DNA of 64,000 nucleotides from Rhodococcus sp. 06-235-1A (GCF_002258785.1 NZ_NOYI01000009.1:1-64000), one strand, 5' to 3'. Shown: positions 1 through 8,817, numbered from the stretch's first letter. Program-made: numbers and translations. Notes: generated by a model from the letters alone, not told the origin.

Positions 1-486
1 TCCTCGACCAATACCTCGCCTCCAGTAACCGCCCCATCGAAGGCGGCGAACGCCCGCACCTGAACCTGCACATCGGCCTGCGCGATCTCACCGACCTCCA
101 GGGCAGCGCCGACACCGACGACATCACCGACGACATCACCGACGACGAGAACACCCGCACTGCAGCCGAATCCGATGAACCACCTGCCGCTGAGCGTGGC
201 GCGTATCGCGACTTGTTCGGCGACGGCACTTCGGTCGGGTGGCTGCCCTGGATGGGACCGCTCTCCCGCCATACTTCCCGCCAGTTGGCGTGTGATTGTG
301 TCCTCACTGCCATCGTGATGGACGAGAACGGTAACCCGATCAACCTTGCCCGCACCGCACGCACCGTCACCGCCACACAACGCAAAGCCCTCACCGCCCG
401 CGATCACGGCTGCGCCTTCCCCGGCTGCGGCAAACCCGCCGCCTGGACCGAAGGCCACCACATCTGGCACTGGGCAGACGACTCCA
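1..486 (+). pseudogene. 3'-truncated DUF222/HNH endonuclease (13E12-type) remnant
   Basis: The reading frame is already open at the left edge, so the 5' end lies outside the window. Its translation has the RPHLNLHIGL strand typical of DUF222 proteins, an acidic Asp/Thr linker, and then the start of an HNH domain (CAFPGC, followed by EGHHIWHWAD). In the family this continues with a Gly-Gly segment and a second Cys/His-rich half (LLCxxHH). Here that half is missing: just after HWADD the sequence becomes the terminator of the neighbouring opposite-strand gene. The frame stays open to base 911, but only as antisense of that gene. Without the second half of the HNH fold a nuclease is unlikely, so I call it a broken gene. 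The family is multicopy in Rhodococcus and Mycobacterium, so recombination between copies is a possible cause. Confidence 0.75.
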
Positions 487-514
487 GCCCCGCACCGAGA
501 ACACGGTGCGGGGC
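487..514 (-). terminator. Intrinsic terminator hairpin
   Basis: A perfect 11-bp stem (GCCCCGCACCG at 487-497, complement at 504-514) with a 6-nt loop lies about 15 bp past the stop of the leftward Pro-rich gene. No long T tract follows, as is common in high-GC actinobacteria. It also cuts into the HNH remnant. Confidence 0.7.
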
Positions 515-529
515 CGGACGAGGTTGGAC

Positions 530-1147
530 TCAGGAACCCGAGGTAGCCGCCGGCGGTGCGGGAGGGGTAGCGCCGTCAGCCGGAGCCGGCGGTGCAGGCG
601 GAGTTGAGCCATCAGCGGGGGCCGGCGGTGCAGGCGGAGTCGCACCATCAGCCGGAGCCGGCGGTGCAGGCGGAGTCGCACCGTCTTCCGGTGCGCACAC
701 AGCACCACCCGGGCCACCTGCACCCGGTCCACCTGCGCCTGGACCACCTTTACCCGGACCACCAGCGGGAGGAGCGGGCGGAGTTGCCCCATCACCCGGG
801 GCCGGCGGGGTTGCACCGTCTGCCGGTGCGGGAGCGGTCGACCCGTCGCCGGACTCCGGAGCTGCCGGGGCGTTGGGCGCATCGGACCCTCCACCGCCGT
901 CGGTGCGCTGACCGAGGGTGGACGACGATGCAACGGTGGACACCTCTGGCGATGCGTCCGGCCCGGTGGCCGCGAAGACCGCCGATGCGACAAGGGCTCC
1001 CACTGCTAGTCCCGCTGCTGCCGTTGCTACCAGTGGCACACGTCCCTTCCACCGCTTCTGCTTGTTCTGCTGCGGTGCCACGGCCTCCACGTTCGATTCC
1101 GGTCCCGGGTTCGATGCGGCGGGGATCGGTTGGGTCTGATCGTTCAC
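530..1147 (-). CDS. Membrane-anchored Pro/Ala/Gly-rich repeat protein
   Basis: About 205 residues. A polar, basic N-terminus (ending KQKRWKGR) precedes one hydrophobic segment at roughly residues 33-53, so it is probably an exported or membrane-anchored protein. The rest is low complexity: near-identical repeats of the type PADGATPPAPPA and a GGPG block. GTG at 1147 is chosen because AAGGAG lies 5 nt upstream; a GTG two codons earlier is the alternative. It is transcribed divergently from an OmpR-type two-component system, and the shared 128-bp gap carries a 44-bp symmetrical operator, which makes it a likely target of that system. No enzymatic domain is visible. A cell-wall spanning or surface role is inference only. 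Confidence 0.7.
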   Translation of the reverse strand: MNDQTQPIPAASNPGPESNVEAVAPQQNKQKRWKGRVPLVATAAAGLAVGALVASAVFAATGPDASPEVSTVASSSTLGQRTDGGGGSDAPNAPAAPESGDGSTAPAPADGATPPAPGDGATPPAPPAGGPGKGGPGAGGPGAGGPGGAVCAPEDGATPPAPPAPADGATPPAPPAPADGSTPPAPPAPADGATPPAPPAATSGS

Positions 1148-1210
1148 GTTCACTCCTTGTTCGGATCTGCTTCGTTCGTTTCGTTCTGTCACCGACACTG
1201 CCGCTGGTAC

Positions 1211-1254
1211 CTGAAGTGATCCTGAAGCCGCGCGTATCTTCAGGATCACTTCAG
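1211..1254. promoter_or_regulatory. 44-bp inverted-repeat operator, probable OmpR-type regulator site
   Basis: A perfect 17-bp inverted repeat, CTGAAGTGATCCTGAAG at 1211-1227 and its reverse complement at 1238-1254, is separated by 10 bp. Each arm itself holds two CTGAAG hexamers spaced by 5 bp, the 11-bp period expected for tandem binding of an OmpR/PhoB-family dimer. It lies 21 bp before the response-regulator start and 63 bp before the divergent Pro-rich gene. I infer autoregulation plus control of the divergent gene. Confidence 0.75.
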
Positions 1255-1275
1255 CCGGTGGGTGACAATCGAGGC

Positions 1276-1959
1276 ATGACATACAGTTCCGCTCCCCGAG
1301 TGATGGTGGTGGAGGACTCACTGCCCATCCGGGAAGCTCTGGTGGCGTCCTTCGAGGACGCCGGCTTCACCGTCGCGTCCTTGCCTGATGGAGTCGACTT
1401 CGAGACGACGATGGCAGGCTTCCGCCCCGATGTAGTGATTCTCGATGTCATGCTGCCCGGCTCACGGGACGGGTTCGCGCTCATCGACGTGGTGCGCCAG
1501 GGCAGTGACGCGGGGATCATCATGGTCACCGCCAAGGACCGGCTGGAAGACCGCCTGCGCGGACTGGGGGACGGCGCAGACGACTACGTGGTCAAACCAT
1601 TTCAGCTCGACGAGGTGGTCGCGAGGGCGCGATCGGTGCTGCGCCGACGTGGCCGATCGTCCGATGCGATCCAGGTGGGTGATCTGCTGGTCGACGAATC
1701 CGCCGGAATCGTCACTCGCGCCGGTCATGTCCTCGACCTGACGGCCACCGAGCTTCGCCTGGCCACGTTCCTCGTCGCACAGCGCGGACGCACCGTCTCC
1801 AAAACGTCCATCCTCGAATCGGTTTGGGGGTACGGCGCGTACGACGGCAACCTGGTGGAAGTTCACATCAGTGCGTTGCGTCGCAAGATGGAGGCCCATG
1901 GGCCGCGGTTGATCCATACCGTCCGGGGCCTCGGTTATGCATTGCGGGCTCCACAGTGA
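1276..1959 (+). CDS. OmpR/PhoB-family response regulator
   Basis: 227 residues. The receiver domain (about 8-120) has the acidic pair VVED at 11-14, phospho-acceptor Asp57 in ILDVMLPG, the Thr of MVTAKD and Lys107 in YVVKPF. A winged-helix Trans_reg_C domain follows (about 132-225; LTATELRL, ...VHISALRRKM, TVRGLGYAL). It acts as a DNA-binding transcription factor after phosphorylation by the kinase encoded next, whose GTG start overlaps its stop codon by 4 nt (GTGA). ATG 1276 gives the usual family length; the frame is open further upstream only as antisense of the neighbour. The 44-bp operator just upstream suggests autoregulation. Signal and regulon are unknown. Confidence 0.93.
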   Translation: MTYSSAPRVMVVEDSLPIREALVASFEDAGFTVASLPDGVDFETTMAGFRPDVVILDVMLPGSRDGFALIDVVRQGSDAGIIMVTAKDRLEDRLRGLGDGADDYVVKPFQLDEVVARARSVLRRRGRSSDAIQVGDLLVDESAGIVTRAGHVLDLTATELRLATFLVAQRGRTVSKTSILESVWGYGAYDGNLVEVHISALRRKMEAHGPRLIHTVRGLGYALRAPQ

Positions 1960-3422
1960 ACCGCACGCCGACCCCGTCGTTGCGTACGCGGGTGGTCGCC
2001 ACCGTTGTCGTCTTGTTCGCGGTGCTACTACTTGTGGTCGGCGCATCCGTCGATGTCGTTCTGGGGCAGCAACTCCGGCGTGATCTGGATGCCCGGTTGA
2101 CCGACCGGGCAGATCGCGCGGCCGAACTGGTCGACAGTGGCGTCGGGCCGGAGGACCTGGTGCAGGCGCTGCAGGGCGACGCCATCCGAGTTCGCGTCAC
2201 CACCGCCGACGGCACGGTCTACGGTGCGCCCGGTGGGGAATTCCGCGACGGTCCTCCCACTCAGGCCGATCGGCCCGCAGCACCTACTCCGCCCGCTGGC
2301 CCATCGAACGCACCCACTCCCCCGGGTCCTCCCAACCCGCCTGCCCCGCCGTCGGATTCGTTGGAGATCACGAAGCCGCTACCCGACGGGTCGACGCTGT
2401 CACTGCTGGGCGACACCACGGCCATCGCCGATGTCAGGCAGCAGCTCCGAATTCTGATGGTGGTCGCCGGAGCCGTGACGCTCCTGTTGGCCGCGGCCGC
2501 TCTCACCTACGCAGTGCGGCGAGCACTGTCTCCCCTGGACTCCATGACGTCCGTCGCCAGACGAATTACCAACGGCGACAGAGGAAAACGATTGCTGCCG
2601 TCGAAGCCGAAGACAGACCTCGGCCGCACTGCCTCGGCTGTCGACGAGATGCTCGACGCTCTGGAGGACGCCGAGCGCAAGGAGGCTGCGGCCGCGCAGA
2701 CGGCACGTCGAGCAGAGGAGGACATGCGCCGATTCCTCGCCGATGCCGCACACGAACTGCGTACGCCGGTTGCCGGGATCTCGGCGCTGGCGCAGTCGTT
2801 GCAGCGCGACGCCGAACAACGACCCGACCGAGTCGCACGCTGGAGCGAGTTGCTGGTCGGCGAATCCGCCAGGGCCTCGCGTCTGGTATCCGATATGCTC
2901 GATTCCGTTCGTGCAGAGAATACTTCGGACCTGGAGCCGACCGACGCGGACCTCGCCGACGTCGCCCGACGGACGGTGGAGAGAGCAGCTCTGCTCGCCC
3001 CTCAGATTCGGTTCGATATCGCTGCGGCGCAACCAGTTCCGGTTCGAGTAGACGTCGGGCGCATCGAACAGATCCTGTCGAACGTGCTCGACAACGCCAG
3101 TCGTTTCACGCCCAGTGGCGGCAGGATCACTGTCGCCGTGCATTCAGTGGGCAACGAGGCGGTCGTCACCGTCGACGACGAAGGGCCCGGCGTTCCAGAG
3201 GCCGACCGTGAGCGAGTCTTCGAGCGGCTCGTTCGACTCAACTCCGCGCGCGATCGCTCCTCCGGTGGCGTGGGGCTCGGACTCTCGATCGCGCGGACGC
3301 TCGCTCGCGCCCACAACGGTGAACTGGTCTGTGCCGCAGGACCTACGGGCGCACGATTCCGACTGACACTGCCTGGCCTTACCGGTCGTTCCGCGGGCTC
3401 CACTCCGGCGAATCACCGATAG
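1956..3422 (+). CDS. Sensor histidine kinase (HAMP-HisKA-HATPase)
   Basis: 488 residues. TM1 is near residues 12-34. An extracytoplasmic sensor of about 130 residues includes a Pro-rich stretch rich in PAP and PPG motifs. TM2 (ILMVVAGAVTLLLAAAALTY) leads into HAMP. HisKA carries His266 in DAAHELRTP. The ATPase domain has the N box (NVLDNASRF), G1 (DDEGPGVP) and G2 (GVGLGLSIAR). It is translationally coupled to the regulator through the GTGA overlap. The Pro-rich sensor loop resembles the low-complexity repeats of the divergent exported protein, suggesting, as inference only, that both sit in the same cell-envelope layer. It converges directly with the next gene; no terminator is evident. Confidence 0.93.
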   Translation: MNRTPTPSLRTRVVATVVVLFAVLLLVVGASVDVVLGQQLRRDLDARLTDRADRAAELVDSGVGPEDLVQALQGDAIRVRVTTADGTVYGAPGGEFRDGPPTQADRPAAPTPPAGPSNAPTPPGPPNPPAPPSDSLEITKPLPDGSTLSLLGDTTAIADVRQQLRILMVVAGAVTLLLAAAALTYAVRRALSPLDSMTSVARRITNGDRGKRLLPSKPKTDLGRTASAVDEMLDALEDAERKEAAAAQTARRAEEDMRRFLADAAHELRTPVAGISALAQSLQRDAEQRPDRVARWSELLVGESARASRLVSDMLDSVRAENTSDLEPTDADLADVARRTVERAALLAPQIRFDIAAAQPVPVRVDVGRIEQILSNVLDNASRFTPSGGRITVAVHSVGNEAVVTVDDEGPGVPEADRERVFERLVRLNSARDRSSGGVGLGLSIARTLARAHNGELVCAAGPTGARFRLTLPGLTGRSAGSTPANHR

Positions 3423-3908
3423 CTACTCGACGATCAGGTCCATCAGCAGACTGTCGTGCCAGCCGGCGGGGCCCTTCTCGTACTTGCGCATGATCCCGAC
3501 CGGCTCGAAACCCACTGCGCTGTAACACGCTATCGCTACCGCGTTGTCGGCAGCCGGATCGATCACCAGGCGGTGGTGCCCCAGATCGACTGTCAGGTAA
3601 CGCACGAGCGTCCCCACTGCATCTTTTCCGATGCCGCGACCGTGCACCGCCGGATCGAGGAAGATGTCTATCGAGGCGTGCCGGTACATCGGATCCGTCT
3701 CTTCGCCGTACTGGATCAATCCTGCTGTTGCACGGTCCAATTCGATCACCAAGCGGTGCTCGTCCGGGTTGTCGAACGGCCAGTTCTCGTCGGCATCCTC
3801 GTCACCCCACCGCGCATGTACCTCCGGTGTGTGCAGTATTCGACGTAACTCCGGCACGTCCTCGGCGGTGACGGGCCGCAACACCACCCGTTCACCGCGG
3901 AGGTTCAT
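3423..3908 (-). CDS. GNAT acetyltransferase, aminoglycoside 6'-N-acetyltransferase-like
   Basis: 161 residues, one GNAT fold. The acetyl-CoA P-loop is VHGRGIGKDA, followed by the conserved strand LVIDPAADNAVAIACYSAVGF and a C-terminal MRKYEKGPAGWHDSLLMDL. This ending, with GWHD, is typical of the actinobacterial AAC(6')-like branch related to RimJ/RimL enzymes. The family transfers acetyl from acetyl-CoA to an amino group; whether this member modifies aminoglycosides or a cellular amine cannot be read from sequence. Its stop codon directly abuts the stop of the convergent kinase gene. Confidence 0.85.
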   Translation of the reverse strand: MNLRGERVVLRPVTAEDVPELRRILHTPEVHARWGDEDADENWPFDNPDEHRLVIELDRATAGLIQYGEETDPMYRHASIDIFLDPAVHGRGIGKDAVGTLVRYLTVDLGHHRLVIDPAADNAVAIACYSAVGFEPVGIMRKYEKGPAGWHDSLLMDLIVE

Positions 3909-3917
3909 CGCGGTGGT

Positions 3918-4658
3918 CTACTCGGCCCGCTTGGCGGCACGCGCCGCGAGGTCCTTGGCGTCGAGCTTGTCGGCTTCCTCGAGGGTCGGGGCGCTTCCGC
4001 CCAGTCGCGCCGGAACCCAGTAGGCCCCCGGCTCGTGGTGGTAGTTCTCCTGCAGTTCGAGCAGCATCGTCTGCATCACCGTGCGCAGCCTGTCGGTCAG
4101 CTCGTTCGGTGGACCGACCGGCGGCAACGGCTCACCCACGGCAATGGAGATCGGAGTATTGGTGCGGCCCAATCGCTTCGGGTAGCCCTTGGTCCACACG
4201 CGCTGCGCGCCCCAGATGACCGTCGGGATGATCGGCACGCCTGCCTCGATGGCCATGCGCGCTGCACCGGACTTGAATTCCTTGATCTCGAAGCTGCGGC
4301 TGATGGTCGCCTCGGGATATACACCCACGAGTTCGCCGTTGCGCAGGCTCTGAACCGCCGACTTGTACGACTCCGCGCCGGCACCACGATCGACGGGGAT
4401 ATGCCGCAGCGCACGCATGATCGGGCCGGAGATCTTGTTGTCGAAGACTTCCTTCTTGGCCATGAATCGGATGTAGCGCTTCACCCGCCGCGGAGGCAGC
4501 CCGGCGTAGGTGAAGTCCATGTACCCGGTGTGGTTGACCGCGATGACGGCACCACCGGTGGCAGGGATGTGTTCCTCGCCCTCGACCTCGAACTTCAGGC
4601 CCTCGAACGCGAACACTGCACGAGCGATGCCGATGACTGATCGGTAGACGGGTTCCAC
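3918..4658 (-). CDS. 1-acyl-sn-glycerol-3-phosphate acyltransferase (PlsC family)
   Basis: 246 residues. The catalytic motif is NHTGYMD (the family's NHx4D box) near residue 42. The glycerol-phosphate binding block (...PVDRGAG) and YPEATIS motif follow, then VPIIPTVIWGAQRV. The family acylates lysophosphatidate, or related acceptors such as mannosides, at the membrane for phospholipid synthesis. The GTG start at 4658 gives the usual length. It lies 9 bp downstream of the GNAT gene start side, so the two may be co-transcribed leftward. The C-terminus has a charged tail (LDAKDLAARAAKR) common in actinobacterial members. Confidence 0.9.
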   Translation of the reverse strand: MEPVYRSVIGIARAVFAFEGLKFEVEGEEHIPATGGAVIAVNHTGYMDFTYAGLPPRRVKRYIRFMAKKEVFDNKISGPIMRALRHIPVDRGAGAESYKSAVQSLRNGELVGVYPEATISRSFEIKEFKSGAARMAIEAGVPIIPTVIWGAQRVWTKGYPKRLGRTNTPISIAVGEPLPPVGPPNELTDRLRTVMQTMLLELQENYHHEPGAYWVPARLGGSAPTLEEADKLDAKDLAARAAKRAE

Positions 4659-4759
4659 AGTCGGTTAGCGTAGTCGGTGGACGAGGCCGGAGAAAGGTGC
4701 GGCAGAGTGCGGTCGGGTCGTGCGCAGTTCGGTAGAAGATCTATGGGGGAGAGAAACAC

Positions 4760-5638
4760 GTGAAGAACAGAGCGGCACCAGCGCGGCGCAGCCGAGTCGG
4801 CCGAACCGCGCTGCCGCTGATCGCCACGATCGCGCTGGTCGGTGCCTGCGATTCCGCGGTCGGGATCCCATCCGATCAGGCCGCCTCGCCGAGCAACACA
4901 GTCGAGTCCACAGCCGACCGATCGACCACCCAGGAATCGGCGTCGACCACGGCCACCACCCCGACACCCCCGCCCATCCCACCGGGGCCACCCGTCGGCG
5001 AGGTCCCTGGCAATCCGGACGCTGCAATGGCGCTGCGACCCTTCGTCAACGACCTCACCGGAGGCGGGATCGGCGTCGTCACCGCGCGATGCTGGACGGT
5101 TCCACCCACCGAGATTCCGTCGATGTACGTCGACACCGCCGCGATCCTGTCCGCCGTTGCTGCCCCCGGCGTCGACGGCCAGTACGCCGTCACGTGGACC
5201 GGGCCCATCGCCACGGTCAGCGTCAAGCGCAGCGAGATCGCGTCGGGCTACTCGTGTCCGACCGTCTACCCCACCGGCACCGCCCCCGTGTTCGACGCCG
5301 CAGACGCGGTCCATACCGTCGATCGCTATCTGGGACGCATCGCCGGCATTCCGGTCAACCGGGACGATGTCGAGGACAACTACCCGCTGGTCTGCGACGC
5401 CCGACAGACATGGGATGCCCTCGGAACCGGCGCTCCCACGGCTCCGCCGTTGGTGGAGACCCCCGAGATCTTGCCCAGCATCACCTCGTTCGATCCCGAC
5501 AGCGTGTTCGTCACGGCTCAGAACGGCATCTACACGCAGGTCAACGCCGACATCATCGATGCCTCGGGGGCGTATCAGAACCGCACGTTCGTCCTGGCTG
5601 TCGGCGGCGAGGGCTACTGCATCGGCGATATCGCCTGA
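4760..5638 (+). CDS. Exported lipoprotein of unknown function
   Basis: 292 residues. An Arg-rich n-region and hydrophobic core end in the lipobox LVGAC, so the protein should be lipidated at this Cys and face outside. A Ser/Thr/Pro linker rich in TTATTPTPPPIPPGPP precedes a folded domain from about residue 85 (ALRPFVNDLTGGG...) that holds four Cys, possibly two disulfides. It ends at VGGEGYCIGDIA. GTG 4760 has a GGGGGAGAG ribosome site about 8 nt upstream. I do not recognise the domain. It converges on serS with a 10-bp gap and stands alone on its strand. Confidence 0.8.
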   Translation: MKNRAAPARRSRVGRTALPLIATIALVGACDSAVGIPSDQAASPSNTVESTADRSTTQESASTTATTPTPPPIPPGPPVGEVPGNPDAAMALRPFVNDLTGGGIGVVTARCWTVPPTEIPSMYVDTAAILSAVAAPGVDGQYAVTWTGPIATVSVKRSEIASGYSCPTVYPTGTAPVFDAADAVHTVDRYLGRIAGIPVNRDDVEDNYPLVCDARQTWDALGTGAPTAPPLVETPEILPSITSFDPDSVFVTAQNGIYTQVNADIIDASGAYQNRTFVLAVGGEGYCIGDIA

Positions 5639-5648
5639 GCCTGCGCTA

Positions 5649-6902
5649 CTACTTCAGGACGTCGGTCCCGACGAAGGGCACGAGGGCCTCGGGGACGCGG
5701 ACGGTGCCGTCGGCTTGCTGGTGGTTCTCCAGGATCGCGACTATCCAGCGGGTGGTGGCGAGGGTGCCGTTGAGCGTCGCCGCGGTCTGCGGTTTGCCGT
5801 TCTCGTCGCGGTACCGAACGCCGAGGCGTCGGGCCTGGAACGTCGTGCAGTTCGAGGTCGAGGTCAGCTCGCGGTAGGCCTTCTGGGTGGGAACCCAGGC
5901 CTCGCAGTCGAATTTGCGGGCTGCCGAGGAGCCGAGGTCACCGCCCGCAGTGTCGATGACGCGGTAGGGCACCTCGACGGCGGCGAGCATTTCCTTCTCG
6001 TACTCCAGCAGCTTCTGGTGCTCGGCCGCCGCGTCCTCGGGCTTGATGTACGAGAACATCTCGATCTTGTCGAACTGATGGACTCGAATGATGCCGCGCG
6101 TGTCCTTGCCGTAGCTGCCCGCTTCGCGACGGAAGCACGACGACCAACCGGCGTAGCGCTTGGGCCCGTCGGCGAGGTCGATGATCTCGCCCGAGTGGTA
6201 CCCCGCGAGAGCAACCTCGGAGGTTCCGACGAGATAGAGGTCGTCGGCTTCGAGGCGGTAGATCTCGTCGGCGTGGGCACCGAGGAAGCCGGTTCCCGAC
6301 ATGATCTCCGGGCGCACCAGCACCGGCGGGATCATCATCGTGAAGCCGTTCTTGACGGCCTTCTGCGCGGCCAGCTGCAGCAATCCCTGTTGGAGCAGCG
6401 CACCGTAGCCGGTCATGAAGTAGAACCGTGAGCCCGAGACCTTGGCACCGCGTTCCATGTCGATCAGGTTCAGCGACTCACCGAGCTCGAGGTGATCTTT
6501 CGGCTCGAAGTCGAACTCCGGGAGGTCGCCGACGGTCTCGAGCAGCACGAAGTCGTCTTCGCCGCCTGCGGGGGTGCCGTCCTGGACGATGTTGGAGATC
6601 GCACGGTGGGCCGTGTCGAGCGCCGCGTCGGCCTCGGCTTCTGCGGCTTGCGCGGCCTTGACCTTCGCAGCCAGTTCCGATGCCCCGGCGAGCAGCGCGG
6701 GACGGTCCTCGGCGGAGGCCTTGCCTACCTGCTTTCCCAGAGCCTTCTGCTCGGCGCGCAGCTGATCGCCCGCCAGCACCGCAGCGCGGCGGGAGGCGTC
6801 GGCGTCGAGAAGTGCGTCGACGAGAGCGGGGTCCTCGCCTCGGGTGCGCTGCGAGGCGCGGACGGCGTCGGGGTTTTCGCGCAGGAATTTCAGGTCGATC
6901 AC
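5649..6902 (-). CDS. serS: Seryl-tRNA synthetase
   Basis: 417 residues, normal bacterial length. The N-terminal tRNA-binding coiled-coil arm (about 1-110, starting [12 protein letters not shown]) is followed by the class II core. Motif 2 lies in [14 protein letters not shown], followed by QFDKIEMF. Motif 3 lies in the [19 protein letters not shown] block. It charges tRNA-Ser with serine in the cytosol and supplies the Ser-tRNA used for selenocysteine where that exists. Gene order downstream (septum protein and metallopeptidase on the opposite strand) matches the mycobacterial serS neighbourhood. Confidence 0.97.
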   Translation of the reverse strand: MIDLKFLRENPDAVRASQRTRGEDPALVDALLDADASRRAAVLAGDQLRAEQKALGKQVGKASAEDRPALLAGASELAAKVKAAQAAEAEADAALDTAHRAISNIVQDGTPAGGEDDFVLLETVGDLPEFDFEPKDHLELGESLNLIDMERGAKVSGSRFYFMTGYGALLQQGLLQLAAQKAVKNGFTMMIPPVLVRPEIMSGTGFLGAHADEIYRLEADDLYLVGTSEVALAGYHSGEIIDLADGPKRYAGWSSCFRREAGSYGKDTRGIIRVHQFDKIEMFSYIKPEDAAAEHQKLLEYEKEMLAAVEVPYRVIDTAGGDLGSSAARKFDCEAWVPTQKAYRELTSTSNCTTFQARRLGVRYRDENGKPQTAATLNGTLATTRWIVAILENHQQADGTVRVPEALVPFVGTDVLK

Positions 6903-6913
6903 GAGAGGAAACC

Positions 6914-7312
6914 TTACTTGCCGAGCAACCCCAGGTAGTCCTCGCGTCCGAACATCGTGGCGGCATCGATGGCCGACGGGTGACCGCCGTGCGGATCGGC
7001 TCCACCGTCGACGAGCACCCGCACCACGTCGTCCTCGCCCTTGAAAACCGCGCCTGCGAGAGGGGTCTGCCCCTTGTCGTTGGGCCTGTTCACATCGGCA
7101 CCGCGATCGACCAGCGCGCGCACCGCATCGGCATGCCCGTGATACGCGGCCAGCATGACCAGCGTGTCGCCCGATTCGTTGTGCAGATTCACCGGAACAC
7201 CTGCGTCGAGGTAGCTCTCCAACGAGGCCGCATCACCGGTCCGCGCCATCGCGAACAGTCGGCCTGCCAGCTCGCTGAGGTCGTCGTCACCTGTCGGGTC
7301 GTTCATGAACAC
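6914..7312 (-). CDS. Ankyrin-repeat protein
   Basis: 132 residues made almost entirely of ankyrin repeats: [20 protein letters not shown], then [20 protein letters not shown], then [15 protein letters not shown]. The fold is a protein-interaction scaffold without catalytic residues. The gene starts 27 bp from the divergent septum-formation gene, and its stop is 11 bp from the serS start, so serS may be transcribed from the same promoter. Small actinobacterial ankyrin proteins like this are usually cytoplasmic. The partner is unknown. Confidence 0.88.
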   Translation of the reverse strand: MFMNDPTGDDDLSELAGRLFAMARTGDAASLESYLDAGVPVNLHNESGDTLVMLAAYHGHADAVRALVDRGADVNRPNDKGQTPLAGAVFKGEDDVVRVLVDGGADPHGGHPSAIDAATMFGREDYLGLLGK

Positions 7313-7327
7313 CGAACATACTCGGGC

Positions 7328-8425
7328 ATGATGGAGGTGATGTCCGGATACGAACCAGAGCCCCCGACGAGCGAGAGAACTCGACGAACACTGTCTGCAA
7401 CCACCGCTCGACGTGGCCTAGCCATGGTTGCGGTCGGCGCAGTGCTGGCTGCGGGCGCAACGGTGTTTCTCTCCGGAGGATTCTCGACGCCGGAGAAGAT
7501 CACCACTCATTCGGCGACCAGTGGCCCCGTGACGGACGGTCCGGTGTCGGCGAAGTCGTTCGGTGCGGCCGATCCGGGCGCGTGCCTGCAATGGACGCCC
7601 ACCGACGACCCGGAGACGGACCGCCAGGATCTCACCGAAGTGTCGTGCGCCGATCCCCACCGCTTCGAGGTGGCTCGCGACATCGACATGAGCGTCTACC
7701 CCGGCGTCGAATTCGGTCCCGGCTCGCAGTACCCCGGCTCGATCCGGTTCAGCGAGCTACGCGACGAGCACTGCACAGCTGCCGTCGACGACTACGTCGG
7801 CGCGAAATTCGATCCGAACGGACGCTTCGGCGTCGGACTCATGTTCCCCAGTCAGGCCGGCTGGGCCAAGGGCGAGCGGACCCTGCGGTGCGGGGTGCAG
7901 ATGCCGTCGAACACCGGCTCACTCCAGGAGATGACCGGTTCGATCCTCGACCAGGACCAGTCCAAGGTCTGGCCGACGGGCACCTGCATCGGCATCAATC
8001 AGAACGTGCCCGCCGATCCGGTGGATTGCTCGGCACCGCACGCGTTCGAGGTGGCCTCGGTGATCAACCTGACGCAGCAGTTCCCCGGCGGCCACCCGTC
8101 GGAGGGAGATCAGGACGCATACCTGGAAGGCACGTGCACCGACGCCGTCAACGGCTATCTCGGCTCGGACACCGCACTGCGCGACAAGACGCTGACCCTG
8201 TTCTGGGACACCATCGATGTCGCGAGCTGGCTCGCCGGTAGCCGGCAGGTGACGTGCTCGGTGGGCAAGGAACTCGATTCCGGCGGGTTCGCGACCATCG
8301 TCGGTACCGCCAAGGGCGACATTCTCATCAACGGTGCAGCGCCTGTTCCGCCGCCGTCGGCTCCCGACGGTCGCGCTCTGCCGACGCCGCTGCCCGGTGC
8401 TGCTCCGATCACCACCGGAGGCTGA
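7328..8425 (+). CDS. Septum-formation family membrane protein (Rv3835-like)
   Basis: About 365 residues. A short cytosolic N-terminus precedes one transmembrane helix (GLAMVAVGAVLAAGATVFL, residues about 35-53). The extracytoplasmic part has two similar Cys-containing halves: GACLQWTP...VSCADPHRFEVA and GTCIGINQ...VDCSAPHAFEVA. The repeated C..PHxFEV pattern is that of the Septum_form family. The C-terminus is Pro-rich. Position next to serS matches M. tuberculosis Rv3835. The start is uncertain: ATG 7328 would suit a leaderless transcript, and an ATG at 7340 has GGAGG only 2 nt before it. A role at the septum or envelope is family-based. Confidence 0.85.
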   Translation: MMEVMSGYEPEPPTSERTRRTLSATTARRGLAMVAVGAVLAAGATVFLSGGFSTPEKITTHSATSGPVTDGPVSAKSFGAADPGACLQWTPTDDPETDRQDLTEVSCADPHRFEVARDIDMSVYPGVEFGPGSQYPGSIRFSELRDEHCTAAVDDYVGAKFDPNGRFGVGLMFPSQAGWAKGERTLRCGVQMPSNTGSLQEMTGSILDQDQSKVWPTGTCIGINQNVPADPVDCSAPHAFEVASVINLTQQFPGGHPSEGDQDAYLEGTCTDAVNGYLGSDTALRDKTLTLFWDTIDVASWLAGSRQVTCSVGKELDSGGFATIVGTAKGDILINGAAPVPPPSAPDGRALPTPLPGAAPITTGG

Positions 8426-8438
8426 CATCCCCACCCAG

Positions 8439-8771
8439 ATGACCCGCGTCGACTTCGAGGAAGCCGTGTCCGACGCGCTCGACACCCTGCCGCGCGAACT
8501 CACCGACTTCATGAACAACGTGGTCGTTCTCGTCGAGGAGGAACACCCAACCGAGGACATCCTCGGGTTGTACGAGGGCATCGCGCTCACCGAACGCTAC
8601 GAGTACAGCGGCCACCTACCGGACGTCATCACCATCTACCGCAAACCGATCCTCGAGATGGTCGACGACGAAACCGAGGCACGACGCGAAATCGCCATCA
8701 CCGTGGCCCACGAAATCGGACATCACTTCGGCATCGACGACGAGCGACTGCACCAACTCGGATTCGGCTGA
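8439..8771 (+). CDS. Small zinc metallopeptidase (Rv3836-like)
   Basis: 110 residues. The zincin motif HEIGHHFGIDDERL gives HExxH near residue 91 with a downstream acidic ligand. The region before it (LPRELTDFMNNVVVLVEEEHP, ITIYRKPILE) is the conserved core of the minimal MMP-like metallopeptidase family (DUF1025-type). It starts 13 bp after the septum gene, so the two form an operon conserved with Mycobacterium (Rv3835-Rv3836). The substrate is unknown. There is no signal peptide, so it acts in the cytosol. Confidence 0.9.
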   Translation: MTRVDFEEAVSDALDTLPRELTDFMNNVVVLVEEEHPTEDILGLYEGIALTERYEYSGHLPDVITIYRKPILEMVDDETEARREIAITVAHEIGHHFGIDDERLHQLGFG

Positions 8772-8817
8772 GCTCACTCGCTCATCGCCCGCTCCTCTCG
8801 ACCACACACCCCCGAAC

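Noticed and set aside
487-911. Rightward open frame continuing the HNH remnant through Gly/Ala/Pro-rich residues
   Set aside because: It is the antisense of the Pro-rich exported protein gene, which has a start with ribosome site, export signal and terminator.
1211-1254. Possible intrinsic terminator
   Set aside because: It lies between divergent genes, has no T tract, and the internal 11-bp hexamer spacing fits an operator better.
592-1275. Long in-frame 5' extension of the response regulator
   Set aside because: The extension is antisense to the Pro-rich gene and crosses the operator; the receiver domain starts properly at ATG 1276.
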